Of a stretch of DNA of 64,000 nt, positions 19,436 to 29,614 are shown in pieces. Below the pieces are notes generated by a model. That model ran no database searches and had not been told where the DNA came from. It saw nothing but the letters and a program-made list of their open reading frames with translations. Source of the stretch: Pseudomonas putida. GTDB taxonomy: Bacteria > Pseudomonadota > Gammaproteobacteria > Pseudomonadales > Pseudomonadaceae. How positions within the stretch are numbered: position 1 is the stretch's first letter; each line of letters opens with the position of its first letter. Position numbers and translations under genes: made by a program. The stretch spans positions 5,554,501 through 5,618,500 of the forward strand of contig NZ_CP011789.1 in the NCBI RefSeq assembly GCF_001636055.1. Reading direction: 5' to 3'.

Positions 19436-22207
19436 GTGCGTCGGCTTCGGATTGCCACTGCCCTGATCGTCAGCATGCTGACCCTGCTCTGCCTGCTTCC
19501 GGCTGCGGCCGAACAAGGCGGCGGGTGGTCTGTGCTGCTCGATGAACAGGCAAGCCTGCAGCTCTCCGACGTACGCTCCGACCGCTATCGCAACCAGTTC
19601 AGCCCGCTGCAACTGGATGAGCTGGATGCCGCCCTGCCCGACCAGGCCCTGTGGCTGCACTACCGTCTGGAGCCCGCCGACCAGGAGCGCCTGCTGCGCA
19701 TCTTCGCCCCCGACCTGTCACGCCTGGACCTCTACGCCCTCGACGGCAGCACGCTGCTGCGCCAGTTGCACCATGGTCGACAGTTGGGCAACGCCAGCCC
19801 CACCCTGCGCGGCAGCGACCACGTTCTGCCACTGCCCAACGCCACACAACCGCTGGACATCTACCTGCGCCTGGTCTCCGAGCACCAGTTGCGCCCGGCG
19901 ATCTCTCTGGAATCGGCGGCCAGCGCGGCCATCGACCAGCGCCAGCCGCTGCTGTTCGGCCTGCTGTTCGGCGGCCTGGTGATGCTGATCCTGCACAACC
20001 TGATTCGCTTCTTCTACACCCGTTCCAGCACGACCCTGGTGCTGGCGCTCTACCACGCGTTGATGCTGCTCAGTGCCTTGATCCTGCTCAACCTCAGCGG
20101 CCCGTGGTGGCACCTGTGGCACAGCGCGCAAACGCCTGCTGCCTACCTCACGCTGGTCCTGGCAGGGCTTTGCGGGTTGTACTTCACCCAGCGCTTCTTC
20201 TCGCCCTGCGGTTCCGCGCGGCTCACCCGCATCCTGCAGGCAGAAATGCTGATCGCCGCGATCAGCGGCTTGCTCCTGCTGTTCATCGACACCCTGCCGC
20301 TGAACCTGACCACCTACACCCTGCTTGCCCTCGGCAGCCTGAGCATGCTCCTGGCCAGCGCCTACTACTGGTACAAGGGCTACAACCCCGCCCGCCTGTT
20401 CACCTTGGCCATGCTGGTGTTCAACCTCGGTGGCCTGGTCCTGCTGCCGGCGCTGCTCGGCCTGACCCGCACCCCCACCCCCTGGCTGCTGGTCATCCTG
20501 ATGGGGCTGACCGTGGTCAGCGGCCTGTTGCTGAACCTTGCCGTCAGCGAGCGCCTGCGCAAGATCAACGAGGAGCGCGTGCGCGCCAGCCGAGCCCTCG
20601 CCGCCAGCGACGCCGAGATCAACGCCAAGGCCGAATTCCTGGCCAAGATCAGCCACGAGATCCGCACGCCGATGAACGGCGTGCTGGGCATGACCGAGCT
20701 GCTGCTGGGCACACCGCTGTCGGTCAAGCAGCGCGACTATGTGCAGACCATCCACAGCGCCGGCAACGAGTTGCTCACGCTGATCAACGAGATCCTCGAC
20801 ATCTCCAAGCTCGAATCACGACAGATCGAGCTGGATGATGTGCAGTTCGATCTCAACGCACTGATCGAAGACTGCCTGAACATCTTCCGGGCCAAGGCCG
20901 AACAGCAGAACATCGAGCTGATCAGCTTCACCCAGCCACAGGTGCCACGCGTGATCAGCGGCGACCCGACGCGGTTGCGTCAGGCGCTGTCGAGTCTGCT
21001 GGACAATGCCCTGAAGAACACCGACCAAGGCGAAATCCTGCTGGTGGTGGCCCTTGACCAGCGCGGTGACGCTCCGCGCCTGCGTATCGCCGTGCAGGAC
21101 AGCGGCGAGCCGATGGCCAGCGCCGAGCGCGAGGCTTTGCTGCAGGCCGAGCTGCACAGCCACCACTTCCTCTCCAGCAACAAGCTTGGCGGACACTTGG
21201 GGCTGGTGATCGCCAAGCAGTTGATCGGACTGATGCACGGCGAATTCGGCATCAAGACCAGCACCAGCCTGGGCAATACGCTATGGCTGACACTGCCGCT
21301 CGATCCACTGCGCCTGGAACAGCCGCCCGCCGACCTTGACGGTCCGCTGCGCGATGCTCGGGTGCTGGTAGTGGACGATAACGACACCTGTCGCAAGGTG
21401 CTGGTGCAGCAGTGCAGCGCCTGGGGCATGAACGTCAGCGCCGTGCCTTCCGGCAAGGAGGCACTGGCGCTGCTGCGCACCAAGGCACACCTGCGCGACT
21501 ACTTCGATGCCGTGCTGCTGGACCAGAACATGCCCGGCATGACAGGCATGCAACTGGCAGCCAAGATCAAGGAAGATCCGAGCCTGAACCACGACATCCT
21601 GGTGATCATGCTGACCGGCATCAGCAACGCGCCCAGCAAGATCATCGCCCGCAATGCCGGGGTCAAACGCATCCTCGCCAAGCCGGTAGCCGGCTACACG
21701 CTCAAGACCACCCTGGCCGAAGAGCTGGCCCAGCGCGGCCGCGAGCCGGCGATAATTGCCGCCCTCGGTGGCACGCCGACGCCGCTGAACCTGCCTGCCG
21801 ACTTCCGTATCCTGGTCGCCGAAGACAACAGCATCTCGACCAAGGTGATCCGCGGCATGCTCGGCAAGCTCAACCTCGAGCCCGACACTGCCAGCAACGG
21901 CGAAGAGGCGCTGGAGGCGATGCAGGCCACGCGCTACGACCTGGTCCTGATGGATTGCGAGATGCCGATACTCGATGGTTTCTCCGCCACCCAACGCCTG
22001 CGTGACTGGGAGGCGGCCAACCAGCGCCAGCGCACCCCAGTGGTGGCGCTGACCGCGCATATTCTCAGCGAACACAAGGAACGCGCGCGCCTGGCCGGCA
22101 TGGACGGGCACATGGCCAAACCTGTAGAGCTGTCGCAACTGCGCGAACTGATCCAGTTCTGGGCGAACCAGCGCGAGGCCGTGACAGATCACCTGCACGC
22201 CCCCTGA
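19436..22207 (+). CDS. retS: Hybrid sensor kinase RetS
   Basis: 923 residues from the GTG at 19436, preceded by AAAGGA; the open frame extends 22 codons upstream without a better start. Order: signal peptide (VRRLRIATALIVSML), periplasmic 7TMR-DISM sensor domain (about 30-185), seven membrane helices (about 190-385), HisKA with His407 (AKISHEIRTPMNG), a HATPase with a degenerate G1 box (DSGEPM instead of DxGxG), and two receivers with Asp696 (LLDQNMPG) and Asp840 (LMDCEMPI). These acceptor positions sit a constant 17-18 residues before those reported for P. aeruginosa RetS (His424, Asp713, Asp858). RetS restrains GacS and so the GacA/Rsm switch between acute and chronic lifestyles. The location after purD matches PA4856. 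Confidence 0.93.
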   Translation: MRRLRIATALIVSMLTLLCLLPAAAEQGGGWSVLLDEQASLQLSDVRSDRYRNQFSPLQLDELDAALPDQALWLHYRLEPADQERLLRIFAPDLSRLDLYALDGSTLLRQLHHGRQLGNASPTLRGSDHVLPLPNATQPLDIYLRLVSEHQLRPAISLESAASAAIDQRQPLLFGLLFGGLVMLILHNLIRFFYTRSSTTLVLALYHALMLLSALILLNLSGPWWHLWHSAQTPAAYLTLVLAGLCGLYFTQRFFSPCGSARLTRILQAEMLIAAISGLLLLFIDTLPLNLTTYTLLALGSLSMLLASAYYWYKGYNPARLFTLAMLVFNLGGLVLLPALLGLTRTPTPWLLVILMGLTVVSGLLLNLAVSERLRKINEERVRASRALAASDAEINAKAEFLAKISHEIRTPMNGVLGMTELLLGTPLSVKQRDYVQTIHSAGNELLTLINEILDISKLESRQIELDDVQFDLNALIEDCLNIFRAKAEQQNIELISFTQPQVPRVISGDPTRLRQALSSLLDNALKNTDQGEILLVVALDQRGDAPRLRIAVQDSGEPMASAEREALLQAELHSHHFLSSNKLGGHLGLVIAKQLIGLMHGEFGIKTSTSLGNTLWLTLPLDPLRLEQPPADLDGPLRDARVLVVDDNDTCRKVLVQQCSAWGMNVSAVPSGKEALALLRTKAHLRDYFDAVLLDQNMPGMTGMQLAAKIKEDPSLNHDILVIMLTGISNAPSKIIARNAGVKRILAKPVAGYTLKTTLAEELAQRGREPAIIAALGGTPTPLNLPADFRILVAEDNSISTKVIRGMLGKLNLEPDTASNGEEALEAMQATRYDLVLMDCEMPILDGFSATQRLRDWEAANQRQRTPVVALTAHILSEHKERARLAGMDGHMAKPVELSQLRELIQFWANQREAVTDHLHAP

Positions 22208-22252
22208 CAAATCCAGCGACCCTGGTCCGCAAGGCCGCCGGATACAAAGGTT

Positions 22253-22921
22253 TCAGCTTTTCGCGAGCTTAACGTTGCGCAGGAAGTCCCCCCCCTTCCC
22301 ATACACCCGTTGACGCACGAGCGCTTTGTACTTGTCACGGAACAGCCTCAGGTTGAATCGCACCAACTCCACCCGCACCTTCGAGAAGTCCAGCCCAGGA
22401 TTCTGATTCATGAACAGCGTTCCGATGTTCCAGCGGGCAGTCACTCCTCCCTCCATGTGATAGATCACCATGTCGAAGTAATCTCCCGAATGCCTTACAC
22501 AGGGCAGCAACTGGAAATGGATCTTTTCCGTCTGGCGCAACGAGTAAGAAAAGATCTCCAGCGCCTCGGCATCCTGCGCCAGACCCTCCAGCGCCTGCTG
22601 GGTCGCATCTGCCATCGCTGCGCTGCCGTACTGGCTGATCAAGGCCTGTGCATCCTTCTTGAGGCTGTCCCTGTCCGGTCCAGGCAAGATCACACCTGGG
22701 GCAGGCGTGGCATCCCATCCGAGGAATTTCAGCTTGCGTCTGTAGCAATCGAACCAGTCCGTGACCAGACCTGCACCAAACTCCTCGCGGGTGGTGAGCT
22801 GGGCATACAGGTTACCCAGCAAGATGTCCTCGCGCTCGTCAGGACTCACTCCCGGCAAGAACACGGCCAGACTACCCGGAGCCGCGCTGGCGCGAACTGC
22901 TTTGTCGTTATCCACACTCAT
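22253..22921 (-). CDS. Protein of unknown function, paralogue of its upstream neighbour
   Basis: 222 residues from the ATG at 22921, which has AAGGAG 6 bases upstream. No signal peptide or membrane helix. I do not recognise the family. It resembles the preceding gene by eye: TDWFDCYRRKLKFLGW here matches AEWFQNYTSVMQQAGW there; HSGDYFDMVIYHM matches SPGGEVVMFIVSIQ; and the closing LFRDKYKALVRQRVYG matches LYESVRDVLTSRVS. A helical centre rich in Ala and Gln separates a conserved N-terminal WF...GW block from a C-terminal beta-rich block. It is convergent with retS and follows the neighbour after 73 bp, so the two form an operon. Composition is somewhat less GC-rich than flanking core genes. 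Confidence 0.75.
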   Translation of the reverse strand: MSVDNDKAVRASAAPGSLAVFLPGVSPDEREDILLGNLYAQLTTREEFGAGLVTDWFDCYRRKLKFLGWDATPAPGVILPGPDRDSLKKDAQALISQYGSAAMADATQQALEGLAQDAEALEIFSYSLRQTEKIHFQLLPCVRHSGDYFDMVIYHMEGGVTARWNIGTLFMNQNPGLDFSKVRVELVRFNLRLFRDKYKALVRQRVYGKGGDFLRNVKLAKS

Positions 22922-22994
22922 GGTGCTCTCCTTTGTGCCAAGGCTGCGCCTGGTGCGGTCGCGTGACACCCGCGCCAGGCGCGAGCAGGTGGGA

Positions 22995-23678
22995 TCAGGC
23001 CTTGAGTTTCATGCTCAACAGCGACTTGCGGCTGTTCGAGGAGACACGAGAAGTCAGCACATCACGCACCGACTCGTACAGACCGTGATGGAAGACCAAC
23101 GCAGCACTGTTGGTCACGGTGAGATTGGTATGAGACGTCCAGTTGAACAGCAAGCCTTTGTAGTTGGTCACAGGGTCGCCGTCACTCTGGATCGACACGA
23201 TGAACATCACCACCTCACCGCCAGGCGACTGTTCACACTGGGCCAGCGTCAGCGCAGTGTTATCGATCTCCTTGGCCTCGATATCGAAGACCGTGACGGC
23301 ATCCGGCGAATTGGCAATCGCATCCATCGCAGCTGTACCGACTTTCTGCACGGTATCTTTCACACCGCCAGAGAGATAACTGGCAGCCAGCTTCAAACCC
23401 TTGCCTACAAGGTTGCTGGCGGACATCGACTTGCCGCCATCAGTGACGGTTTCGGTCTTGTAGTTGACCGGCAGCCAGCCGGCCTGCTGCATGACCGACG
23501 TATAGTTCTGGAACCATTCTGCCGCCTGAGTGACCGGATTGAACTCTGCCGACGCCGCGCTCATGGCGAATACGTGACACTCCTTGGCAGCATCCCGGTT
23601 GCGCATGTCCATGGTATCGGAGAACACGAATACGTTACGTTTGGGCAAGATCTCTATATCGTGGTTTTCAGCAGTCAT
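22995..23678 (-). CDS. Protein of unknown function, first gene of a paralogous pair
   Basis: 227 residues, ATG preceded by GAGAGGA about 8 bases away. No signal peptide. The start (MTAENHDIEILPKRNVFVFSD) leads to a WFQNY...QAGWLPVNY block, a central hydrophobic Gly/Ala stretch (LVGKGLKLAASYLSGG, VGTAAMDAIA) and a beta-rich C-terminal half with MFIVSIQSDGD and LLFNWTSHTNL. The alignment by eye to the next gene suggests ancient duplication. I cannot name a function. Small soluble paralogue pairs of this kind are sometimes secreted or structural partners, but nothing in the sequence decides that. The gene lies between retS and the cobalamin operon. Confidence 0.75.
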   Translation of the reverse strand: MTAENHDIEILPKRNVFVFSDTMDMRNRDAAKECHVFAMSAASAEFNPVTQAAEWFQNYTSVMQQAGWLPVNYKTETVTDGGKSMSASNLVGKGLKLAASYLSGGVKDTVQKVGTAAMDAIANSPDAVTVFDIEAKEIDNTALTLAQCEQSPGGEVVMFIVSIQSDGDPVTNYKGLLFNWTSHTNLTVTNSAALVFHHGLYESVRDVLTSRVSSNSRKSLLSMKLKA

Positions 23679-23798
23679 GACCGTTGTTCCTCTCTTGGTT
23701 CAATTGATGTCCGAGGCCTTCTGGCCTCGGCTACCAACCTAATGAGAAGAACAGGATGCGGGCGCTGCGTAACCCTTCCCCGGCGGGCAAGCGCTCCC

Positions 23799-25505
23799 TC
23801 AGGAGTCGCGGCCGTACCAGCGAGGGGTGTAGACCCAGCGCCCCCCTCCGACCTTGTCGATACAGCAAGTGGTCGAGGATCCAACCAGCACCATCGTGCG
23901 CATATCGACCATCTCCGGCAGCAGCTCTGCCAGCGTGACGACCTTCAGCGTCTGCCCCGGCCTACCGATATCGCGACCAAGGACTACGGGCGTGTTGCCC
24001 TGTCGATGCCGGCGTACCACCTCCAGCGCCACACCGAGCTGGTGCGGTCTGGACTTTGAAATCGGGTTGTAGAAGGCCAGTACCAGGTCGGCTTGCGCCG
24101 CGAGGTCCAGGCGCTTCTCGATGATCGACCAAGGTTTGAGATTGTCCGACAGTGACATGACGCAGAAGTCATGCCCCAGCGGAGCTCCGGCCTGGGCAGC
24201 GGTGGCCAGGGATGCGGAGACGCCCGGCAGGATCTGCAGATCGACCCGGTGCCAGGCCGGATCGCTGGACTCGTGCAGCGCCTCTAACACGGCGGCTGCC
24301 ATGGCGAACACCCCCGGATCGCCCGACGACACCACCACCACCGAACGCCCTTGTGCGGCAAGTTCGAAGGCATGGCGCGCGCGCTGCATCTCTTCGCGAT
24401 TATCGGTGCAGTGCAGCACCTGGTCGGCACGGAAAGGGCCGGCCATGCGCACGTAGGTTTCGTAACCCAGCACATCCTCGGCGCGAGCCAGTTCGGCCTT
24501 GACCGCCGGCACCATGAGGTCGGCGGCGCCAGGGCCCAGTCCGATCACTGCCAGGCGGCCGCGTAGACGGCCGACCTGTTGTGGAACGATCGGCGACGGC
24601 GTCACGGCGATGGCCAGTCCGCACTGTTCGATGACCTGTGCTCCATCCAGCGCCTGCGTGGCCATCTCGGTCAGGCTTGAACGTGACGACGCAAACCGCA
24701 GCGGCACACCAAGGTCTCGCGCCGCCTCATGCAAGGCTGGCTCGGCCATGTCATCCTCACCCGCCAGCAAACACGCTAGCGAGGCTTCAGCGATATTCGC
24801 CGCAGCCAGGGCAGCACGCACACGGGCGGGGAGGTCTGGCTGGGCGACATCCACCGCCACCAACACCGAACGCACATGGATCAGCAGTTCGTCGCGGCTA
24901 GCCGGGCGTGCCTGCCAGCCGACATGAATACTGCGTCGGGCTGCTGCGTCTTCGGGCAGTTGCGCCTGGGCCAGCCAGGGCGCCGCGCCTTCGATGCGCA
25001 CGCTCTCGCCGGCCAGCAGGTCAGAGACGAAGCGCTTGCCCTGCTCCAGGTCCGCCAGGGCGTAGCCTGTCGGCGGATTGAGCAGGCAGGTGCCGAAACG
25101 CAGCTCACCGCTGGTGGTGATGGCCGCCGCCACCCCCAGCACCTCGCCGATCTCCCGCGCCATGACATTGACGCCGCTCAGGCCGCCCAGCAGCGGTACC
25201 ACGGCGCTGCCGTCCTCCGCCACCGCCAGCACCGGCGGCTCGGCGCCCTTCTCGCCAAGCAGGGGCGCCAGGGTGCGAATGACGATCCCGGCCGCGCACA
25301 GGGCGATGATCGGCGCACCCTCGCGGTACAGGCCGCGCAGGGTGTCGCCGAAGGATTCGTAGCAGTGCTCGACACCTTCGACCCGGCCGCTCAGGCCGTA
25401 AACCCGCGCCTGTGGATAACGCTGCTGGATCCGCTGGGCGGTGGCCAGGCTGCCAGGGCCGAGAATGACGATGGCCGGTGCCTTGTCGCTGTTCATCCCT
25501 GCCAT
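23799..25505 (-). CDS. cobJ: CbiG-CobJ fusion: cobalt-precorrin-5A hydrolase-like / precorrin-3B C17-methyltransferase
   Basis: 568 residues. The N-terminal 300 residues form a CbiG-type module ([29 protein letters not shown], then a C-terminal ACLLAGEDD...PLRFASS subdomain). The C-terminal 250 residues are CobJ, a SAM-dependent corrin methyltransferase ([39 protein letters not shown]), which methylates C17 with ring contraction. This fusion is known in pseudomonads. An alternative ATG at 25496 overlaps the cobI stop in ATGA; both starts are plausible. It is the last gene of the cobG-H-I-J operon. Confidence 0.92.
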   Translation of the reverse strand: MAGMNSDKAPAIVILGPGSLATAQRIQQRYPQARVYGLSGRVEGVEHCYESFGDTLRGLYREGAPIIALCAAGIVIRTLAPLLGEKGAEPPVLAVAEDGSAVVPLLGGLSGVNVMAREIGEVLGVAAAITTSGELRFGTCLLNPPTGYALADLEQGKRFVSDLLAGESVRIEGAAPWLAQAQLPEDAAARRSIHVGWQARPASRDELLIHVRSVLVAVDVAQPDLPARVRAALAAANIAEASLACLLAGEDDMAEPALHEAARDLGVPLRFASSRSSLTEMATQALDGAQVIEQCGLAIAVTPSPIVPQQVGRLRGRLAVIGLGPGAADLMVPAVKAELARAEDVLGYETYVRMAGPFRADQVLHCTDNREEMQRARHAFELAAQGRSVVVVSSGDPGVFAMAAAVLEALHESSDPAWHRVDLQILPGVSASLATAAQAGAPLGHDFCVMSLSDNLKPWSIIEKRLDLAAQADLVLAFYNPISKSRPHQLGVALEVVRRHRQGNTPVVLGRDIGRPGQTLKVVTLAELLPEMVDMRTMVLVGSSTTCCIDKVGGGRWVYTPRWYGRDS

Positions 25506-26227
25506 TTTTCACCCGGTACCACGATCAGCGAGAAATACGGCGAAGACTGCGGATCAACCGCGTCCAGCGCGACGATCTTCTGGTTGGCCATGGTTGCGCG
25601 CTCCACGTACAACGCGCGACCGTCCAGGCCCAGCTCGGCAAGCACCTCGCGCACCTTGGGGAAGTTGCGCCCAAGCTTCATGATCACTGCGGCGTCGGCA
25701 TCGGCCAGACGGCGCTTGAGTTCTTCGTGGGGCAATACACCGGAGAGCACGGTCAGGGTCTGGTTGCGGTAGACCAGCGGCGCACCGAGTACGGACGCCC
25801 CGCCGAGCATCGAGCACACGCCCGGGATCACCTCGGCCTCGTAGCGCTGGGCCAGGCGATCGTGCAGGTACATGTAGGAGCCGTAGAAGAACGGATCGCC
25901 TTCGCAGATCACCGCCACATCACGACCGGCGTCCAGGTGTTCGGCCACCTGCACGCTGGCTTCGTCGTAGAAGTCGCTGATCACCTGCTCGTACGACAGC
26001 GGTGCCGGCAGTACCTCGGTGGTGACCGGATACACCAGCGGCAGCAGGGTCTGCTGCGCCTGCAGGTGCGCCTCGATGATACCGAAGGCATTGCCGCGCT
26101 TGCCCTTGGCCACGAAATACGCCACCACCGGCGCCTCGCGCAGCAGGCGCAGGGCCTTGACCGTGATCAGTTCCGGGTCGCCAGGGCCAACCCCCAGGCC
26201 GAGCAGACGTCCACGGGGCTGCATCAT
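25493..26227 (-). CDS. cobI: Precorrin-2 C20-methyltransferase
   Basis: 244 residues. A SAM-dependent tetrapyrrole methylase fold with the N-terminal glycine-rich loop [18 protein letters not shown], the central [14 protein letters not shown] motif and [16 protein letters not shown]. It adds a methyl group at C20 of precorrin-2, the first committed step of the corrin branch. The ATG overlaps the cobH stop by 4 bases, and its own stop overlaps the cobJ start region, so the operon is translationally coupled. Confidence 0.95.
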   Translation of the reverse strand: MMQPRGRLLGLGVGPGDPELITVKALRLLREAPVVAYFVAKGKRGNAFGIIEAHLQAQQTLLPLVYPVTTEVLPAPLSYEQVISDFYDEASVQVAEHLDAGRDVAVICEGDPFFYGSYMYLHDRLAQRYEAEVIPGVCSMLGGASVLGAPLVYRNQTLTVLSGVLPHEELKRRLADADAAVIMKLGRNFPKVREVLAELGLDGRALYVERATMANQKIVALDAVDPQSSPYFSLIVVPGEKWQG

Positions 26228-26850
26228 TCCACCTCCGTGGCGAGCGCATTGACAGCAGCGGCGGCCATGGCGCTACCACCCAGGCGCCCCTGCATGATGA
26301 CGAACGGCACACCACGGCTGTCGGCGGCCAGCATCGCCTTGGACTCGGCAGCGCCGACGAAGCCTACCGGAAAGCCCAGGATCAACGCAGGCTTGGGTGC
26401 ACCGGCGTCAAGCATTTCCAGCAAGTAGAACAGCGCGGTCGGGGCATTGCCGATCACCACCACGCTGCCCTCCAGATGCGGGCGCCACAGCTCGAGGGCC
26501 ACCGCCGAGCGGGTGTTGCCGGCGTCCTTGGCCAGGCCCGGCACGCTGGGATCACGCAGGGTGCAGATGACCGGGTTGTCGGCCGGCAGACGCGCGCGGG
26601 TGATACCTTCGGCAACCATGTGCGCGTCGCAGAGAATCGGTGCGCCCTTGGCCAGGGCCTGGCGCCCCGCCGTTCCGGCACCTTCGGAAAACTGCAGGCC
26701 GTCGATGGCCTCGACCATGCCGCAGGCGTGGATCACCCGCACCGCGAGCTTTTCCAGATCGGCCGGAATCCGCTCCAGGCGGGCCTCCTCGCGAATGATG
26801 CGGAAGGAATTGCGATAGATCTCCTGACCATCGCGGATGTAGTCAATCAT
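26224..26850 (-). CDS. cobH: Precorrin-8X methylmutase
   Basis: 208 residues, normal length. It moves the C11 methyl group to C12, turning precorrin-8X into hydrogenobyrinic acid. The conserved catalytic histidine is His41 in [27 protein letters not shown] and [13 protein letters not shown] are also typical. It overlaps cobG by 8 bases upstream and cobI by 4 bases downstream. Confidence 0.96.
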   Translation of the reverse strand: MIDYIRDGQEIYRNSFRIIREEARLERIPADLEKLAVRVIHACGMVEAIDGLQFSEGAGTAGRQALAKGAPILCDAHMVAEGITRARLPADNPVICTLRDPSVPGLAKDAGNTRSAVALELWRPHLEGSVVVIGNAPTALFYLLEMLDAGAPKPALILGFPVGFVGAAESKAMLAADSRGVPFVIMQGRLGGSAMAAAAVNALATEVE

Positions 26851-28174
26851 CTAGGTGCTCCGTCGGCAGGTCGAGCATGGCGCCTGCTTCTTCTGGGGTA
26901 AGGTCGGATGCGCGCAGTCGGCCGAAACCCGGCAGGCGTGCATCGCGAAAATAAAGGTCATAACGGCCCGGGGCGCGGGCCAGCAGGGTGGCCGGGGCGA
27001 CATGGGCCACGGCACAGGAACGCGGGCAGCCCGACAGGTGCAAACTGGCCGGGGCGCCATGGTGCAGCAGGCCGGCGATCACCTGCGCATCGGCCTTGGT
27101 GTCGGACTGGCCCTTGGCGCAACCACTGGAGCCGGTGCAAGCGCTGATGCGTGCAAGTGGCTGCAAGACGTCGTTGATCATGCCCAGCGCCTTTGTCTCG
27201 GCTTGGGCCTGCCCGAGCAGCGATGGATCGAAGTTCGGCAGCACCAGGCTCTGCCAGGGTGTGAGCCGCAGGCTGCCATCACCGGCCTCGCGCGCAAGCC
27301 TGGCCAGGCCGCGAAGCATGGCGGGCGTCAAGCGCCCCAGCGGCGGCGCCACGCCGAATGCACTGCCCTCACGCTGGGCCAACACACCGAGCCAGCGCGG
27401 TGTGGCAGGCACACGCCGCCATTGACGCACAGCGCTGTCGCGACGAATCGGCAGGCCCAGCCCTTCGACGAAATCCTGCACGGGGCAGGTCTGCAGCAAC
27501 TGGCGCATCCGTGTCTGCTCGGGCGTGGCCAGGTCGAGGAAGCGCTCCAGCACCGCCTGCACCAATGCCACCCCCTGCTCCAGCGGGACGGCGCCAACGG
27601 TTGCGCCATCCCCCGGGCAGCCCGCCAGCCCAAAGGCCAGCCACACCTGCCGGTCAAGCAACAGCGCCGACAGCCACAGGTCATGGGGGTGCGCGAGCAT
27701 CGCCAGGGACTCCCCCGCGTCGAGCTGCACGGCGAACTTGGCCGACAGTTCATGCAGCCGCGGGGTGGTTTCCAGCAGGTGCAGGATCTGCCCGGCCAGG
27801 GGCCGAATGTCGATCAGCATCGCCGGATCGACACCGGCCAACGGGCTGAGCATCAGGTTGCGGACATCGTCACCGGCCGCCTCGCGCGGGCCGAGGCCGG
27901 CATCGAGCAGGTGCCCGACCAGCGCCAGGTGGTGGTCGCCGATACCGCGTATCTGCAAGTTGGCGCGGTTGGTTGCCTCGATCACCCCGCCGGCGAAGCG
28001 CTCGGCAGCCTCGGCCACCGCCTCTGCCTGCTCGGCCAGCAGCAGGCCGCCGGGGAGTTTGATCCGGCAAATGCCGCCATCACGCGCCGCGACGATGCGC
28101 CACAACCCCGGGCAAGCCGAGGGGCGGGGCGAAACGGCGGGTGTGTGGGGTGGCTTCAAGGGGGATTCCGGCAA
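26843..28174 (-). CDS. cobG: Precorrin-3B synthase
   Basis: 443 residues from a TTG start at 28174. The true start is uncertain because no strong ribosome binding site is visible and several TTG codons follow; the conserved region begins at CPGLWRIVAARDGGICRIKLPGG. It belongs to the sulfite/nitrite reductase family, with two ferredoxin-like and two substrate domains. The Fe4S4 ligands are seen as ACTGSSGC (C-x5-C) and SGCPRSCA (C-x3-C). It uses oxygen to make precorrin-3B, marking the aerobic cobalamin route. First gene of the reverse-strand operon. Confidence 0.9.
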   Translation of the reverse strand: MPESPLKPPHTPAVSPRPSACPGLWRIVAARDGGICRIKLPGGLLLAEQAEAVAEAAERFAGGVIEATNRANLQIRGIGDHHLALVGHLLDAGLGPREAAGDDVRNLMLSPLAGVDPAMLIDIRPLAGQILHLLETTPRLHELSAKFAVQLDAGESLAMLAHPHDLWLSALLLDRQVWLAFGLAGCPGDGATVGAVPLEQGVALVQAVLERFLDLATPEQTRMRQLLQTCPVQDFVEGLGLPIRRDSAVRQWRRVPATPRWLGVLAQREGSAFGVAPPLGRLTPAMLRGLARLAREAGDGSLRLTPWQSLVLPNFDPSLLGQAQAETKALGMINDVLQPLARISACTGSSGCAKGQSDTKADAQVIAGLLHHGAPASLHLSGCPRSCAVAHVAPATLLARAPGRYDLYFRDARLPGFGRLRASDLTPEEAGAMLDLPTEHLDD

Positions 28175-28266
28175 TCGTGAAGACGCGCTTCAGTGTAGAA
28201 GGCGCGGTATTATGCCTGCTTTGTCCGGCGGCATGAAAAGCCGATGGTCGAGCAATGCATCAGGAC

Positions 28267-28377
28267 CGTGTCGTCCTTTTCGCGGGCAAGCCCGCTCCCA
28301 CAGGTATCCTGCAGGTCCGGATAGCTATGGGAACGGCGGTTCGCCGCTGCGGCTTGCCTGCGAAAAGGGCGACACGA
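28267..28377. repeat. Inverted REP pair between divergent cob operons
   Basis: Left copy with the core at 28281-28302, right inverted copy (GGCGGTTCGCCGC variant) at 28327-28371. Outer arms GTGTCGTCCTTTT and AAAAGGGCGACAC extend the palindrome. The rest of the 228-bp divergent region shows no cobalamin riboswitch box. Confidence 0.85.
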
Positions 28378-28402
28378 CTCCCAACACGACGGAAATGATC
28401 AG

Positions 28403-29614
28403 ATGACCCCCTGGCTGACAGTAGTAGGCATCGGCGAAGACGGCTTCAGCGGCCTGGGCAAGCAGGCCCGGCGCGCGCTGCTGTCTGCTGCTCGTATCTT
28501 CGGCAGCCCGCGCCAATTGGCCCTGTTGCCGCGCTGCGTGGTCGGTGAGCGCCTGGCTTGGCCCAGCCCGTTCTCCCTCGGCCCTGTGCTGGCCCTGCAC
28601 GGCGAGCCCGTGTGCGTGCTGGCCAGCGGCGACCCGATGTTCTACGGCGTTGGCGCAAGCCTCGCGCGCCAGGTCCCGGCCGAACAGATGCAGGTGCTGT
28701 CGATGCCCTCCTCCTGCGCCCTGGCCGCCGCCCGTCTGGGCTGGCCGTTGCAGGAGGTGCAGGTCGTGTCGGTGGTCGCGCGGCCGCTGGCGGCGCTCAA
28801 TGCCCAACTCTACAGCGGTGTGCGCCTGCTGGTGCTGAGCAATGACGGCGACAGCCCTGCGGCCATTGCGCAGTTGTTGCGTGAACGCGGCTTCGGGCCG
28901 AGCCGGATGCAGGTGTTCGAACACTTGGGCGGCCCCGATGAAAAGCGCCTGAGCGGCAGTGCAGAGGACTGGCCACACGCCCAGGCCGCAGCACTGAACC
29001 TGGTCGCCATCGAATGCCAGGCCGCGCCGGACAGCCCGCGCCTGTCGCCCATCAGCGGCCTGCCCGACAGCGCCTTTCGCCACGACGGCCAGTTGACCAA
29101 ACGCGACGTGCGCGCCATCACCCTGGCACGCCTGGCACCACAGCCAGGCGAACTGCTGTGGGATGTCGGCGCCGGCTGCGGCTCAATCGGTATCGAATGG
29201 ATGCGCGCCCACCCCAGCTGCCGCGCACTGGCCATCGAGGCCGACGAAGGTCGCCAGGCGTTCATCGAATTCAACCGCGACCAGCTCGGCGTTCCTGGCC
29301 TGCAGTTGATTCGCGGCAAGGCGCCACAAGCCCTGGCCGATCTCGAACGCCCCGATGCCATTTTCATCGGCGGCGGCGTCACCGGCGATGGCGTACTGCC
29401 CTTGTGCTGGGAGCGTCTGCGCCCTGGAGGGCGGTTGGTAGCCAATGCCGTGACCCTGCAAAGCGAACTGGCCCTGGCGCATTTTCGTGAGCAGCATGGC
29501 GGCGAACTGACCCGCATCCACGTGGCCCAGGCCCAGGCCCTGGGCAGTTTCGATACCTGGCGCCAGGCCTTGCCTATCACGCTGCTCGAGGTGGTGAAAC
29601 CCCTCGATGCGTGA
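28403..29614 (+). CDS. cobL: Precorrin-6Y C5,15-methyltransferase (decarboxylating)
   Basis: 403 residues. The N-terminal half is a CbiE-type tetrapyrrole methylase ([32 protein letters not shown]). The C-terminal half is a CbiT-type Rossmann methyltransferase that also decarboxylates ([31 protein letters not shown]). Together they methylate C5 and C15 and remove the acetate carboxyl at C12. It is the first gene of the forward operon and overlaps cbiD by 8 bases. Confidence 0.95.
   Translation: MTPWLTVVGIGEDGFSGLGKQARRALLSAARIFGSPRQLALLPRCVVGERLAWPSPFSLGPVLALHGEPVCVLASGDPMFYGVGASLARQVPAEQMQVLSMPSSCALAAARLGWPLQEVQVVSVVARPLAALNAQLYSGVRLLVLSNDGDSPAAIAQLLRERGFGPSRMQVFEHLGGPDEKRLSGSAEDWPHAQAAALNLVAIECQAAPDSPRLSPISGLPDSAFRHDGQLTKRDVRAITLARLAPQPGELLWDVGAGCGSIGIEWMRAHPSCRALAIEADEGRQAFIEFNRDQLGVPGLQLIRGKAPQALADLERPDAIFIGGGVTGDGVLPLCWERLRPGGRLVANAVTLQSELALAHFREQHGGELTRIHVAQAQALGSFDTWRQALPITLLEVVKPLDA

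Noticed and set aside
28175..28402. Possible cobalamin riboswitch in the divergent cob promoter region
   Set aside because: No B12-box sequence or matching stem arrangement; the region is mostly a REP pair.
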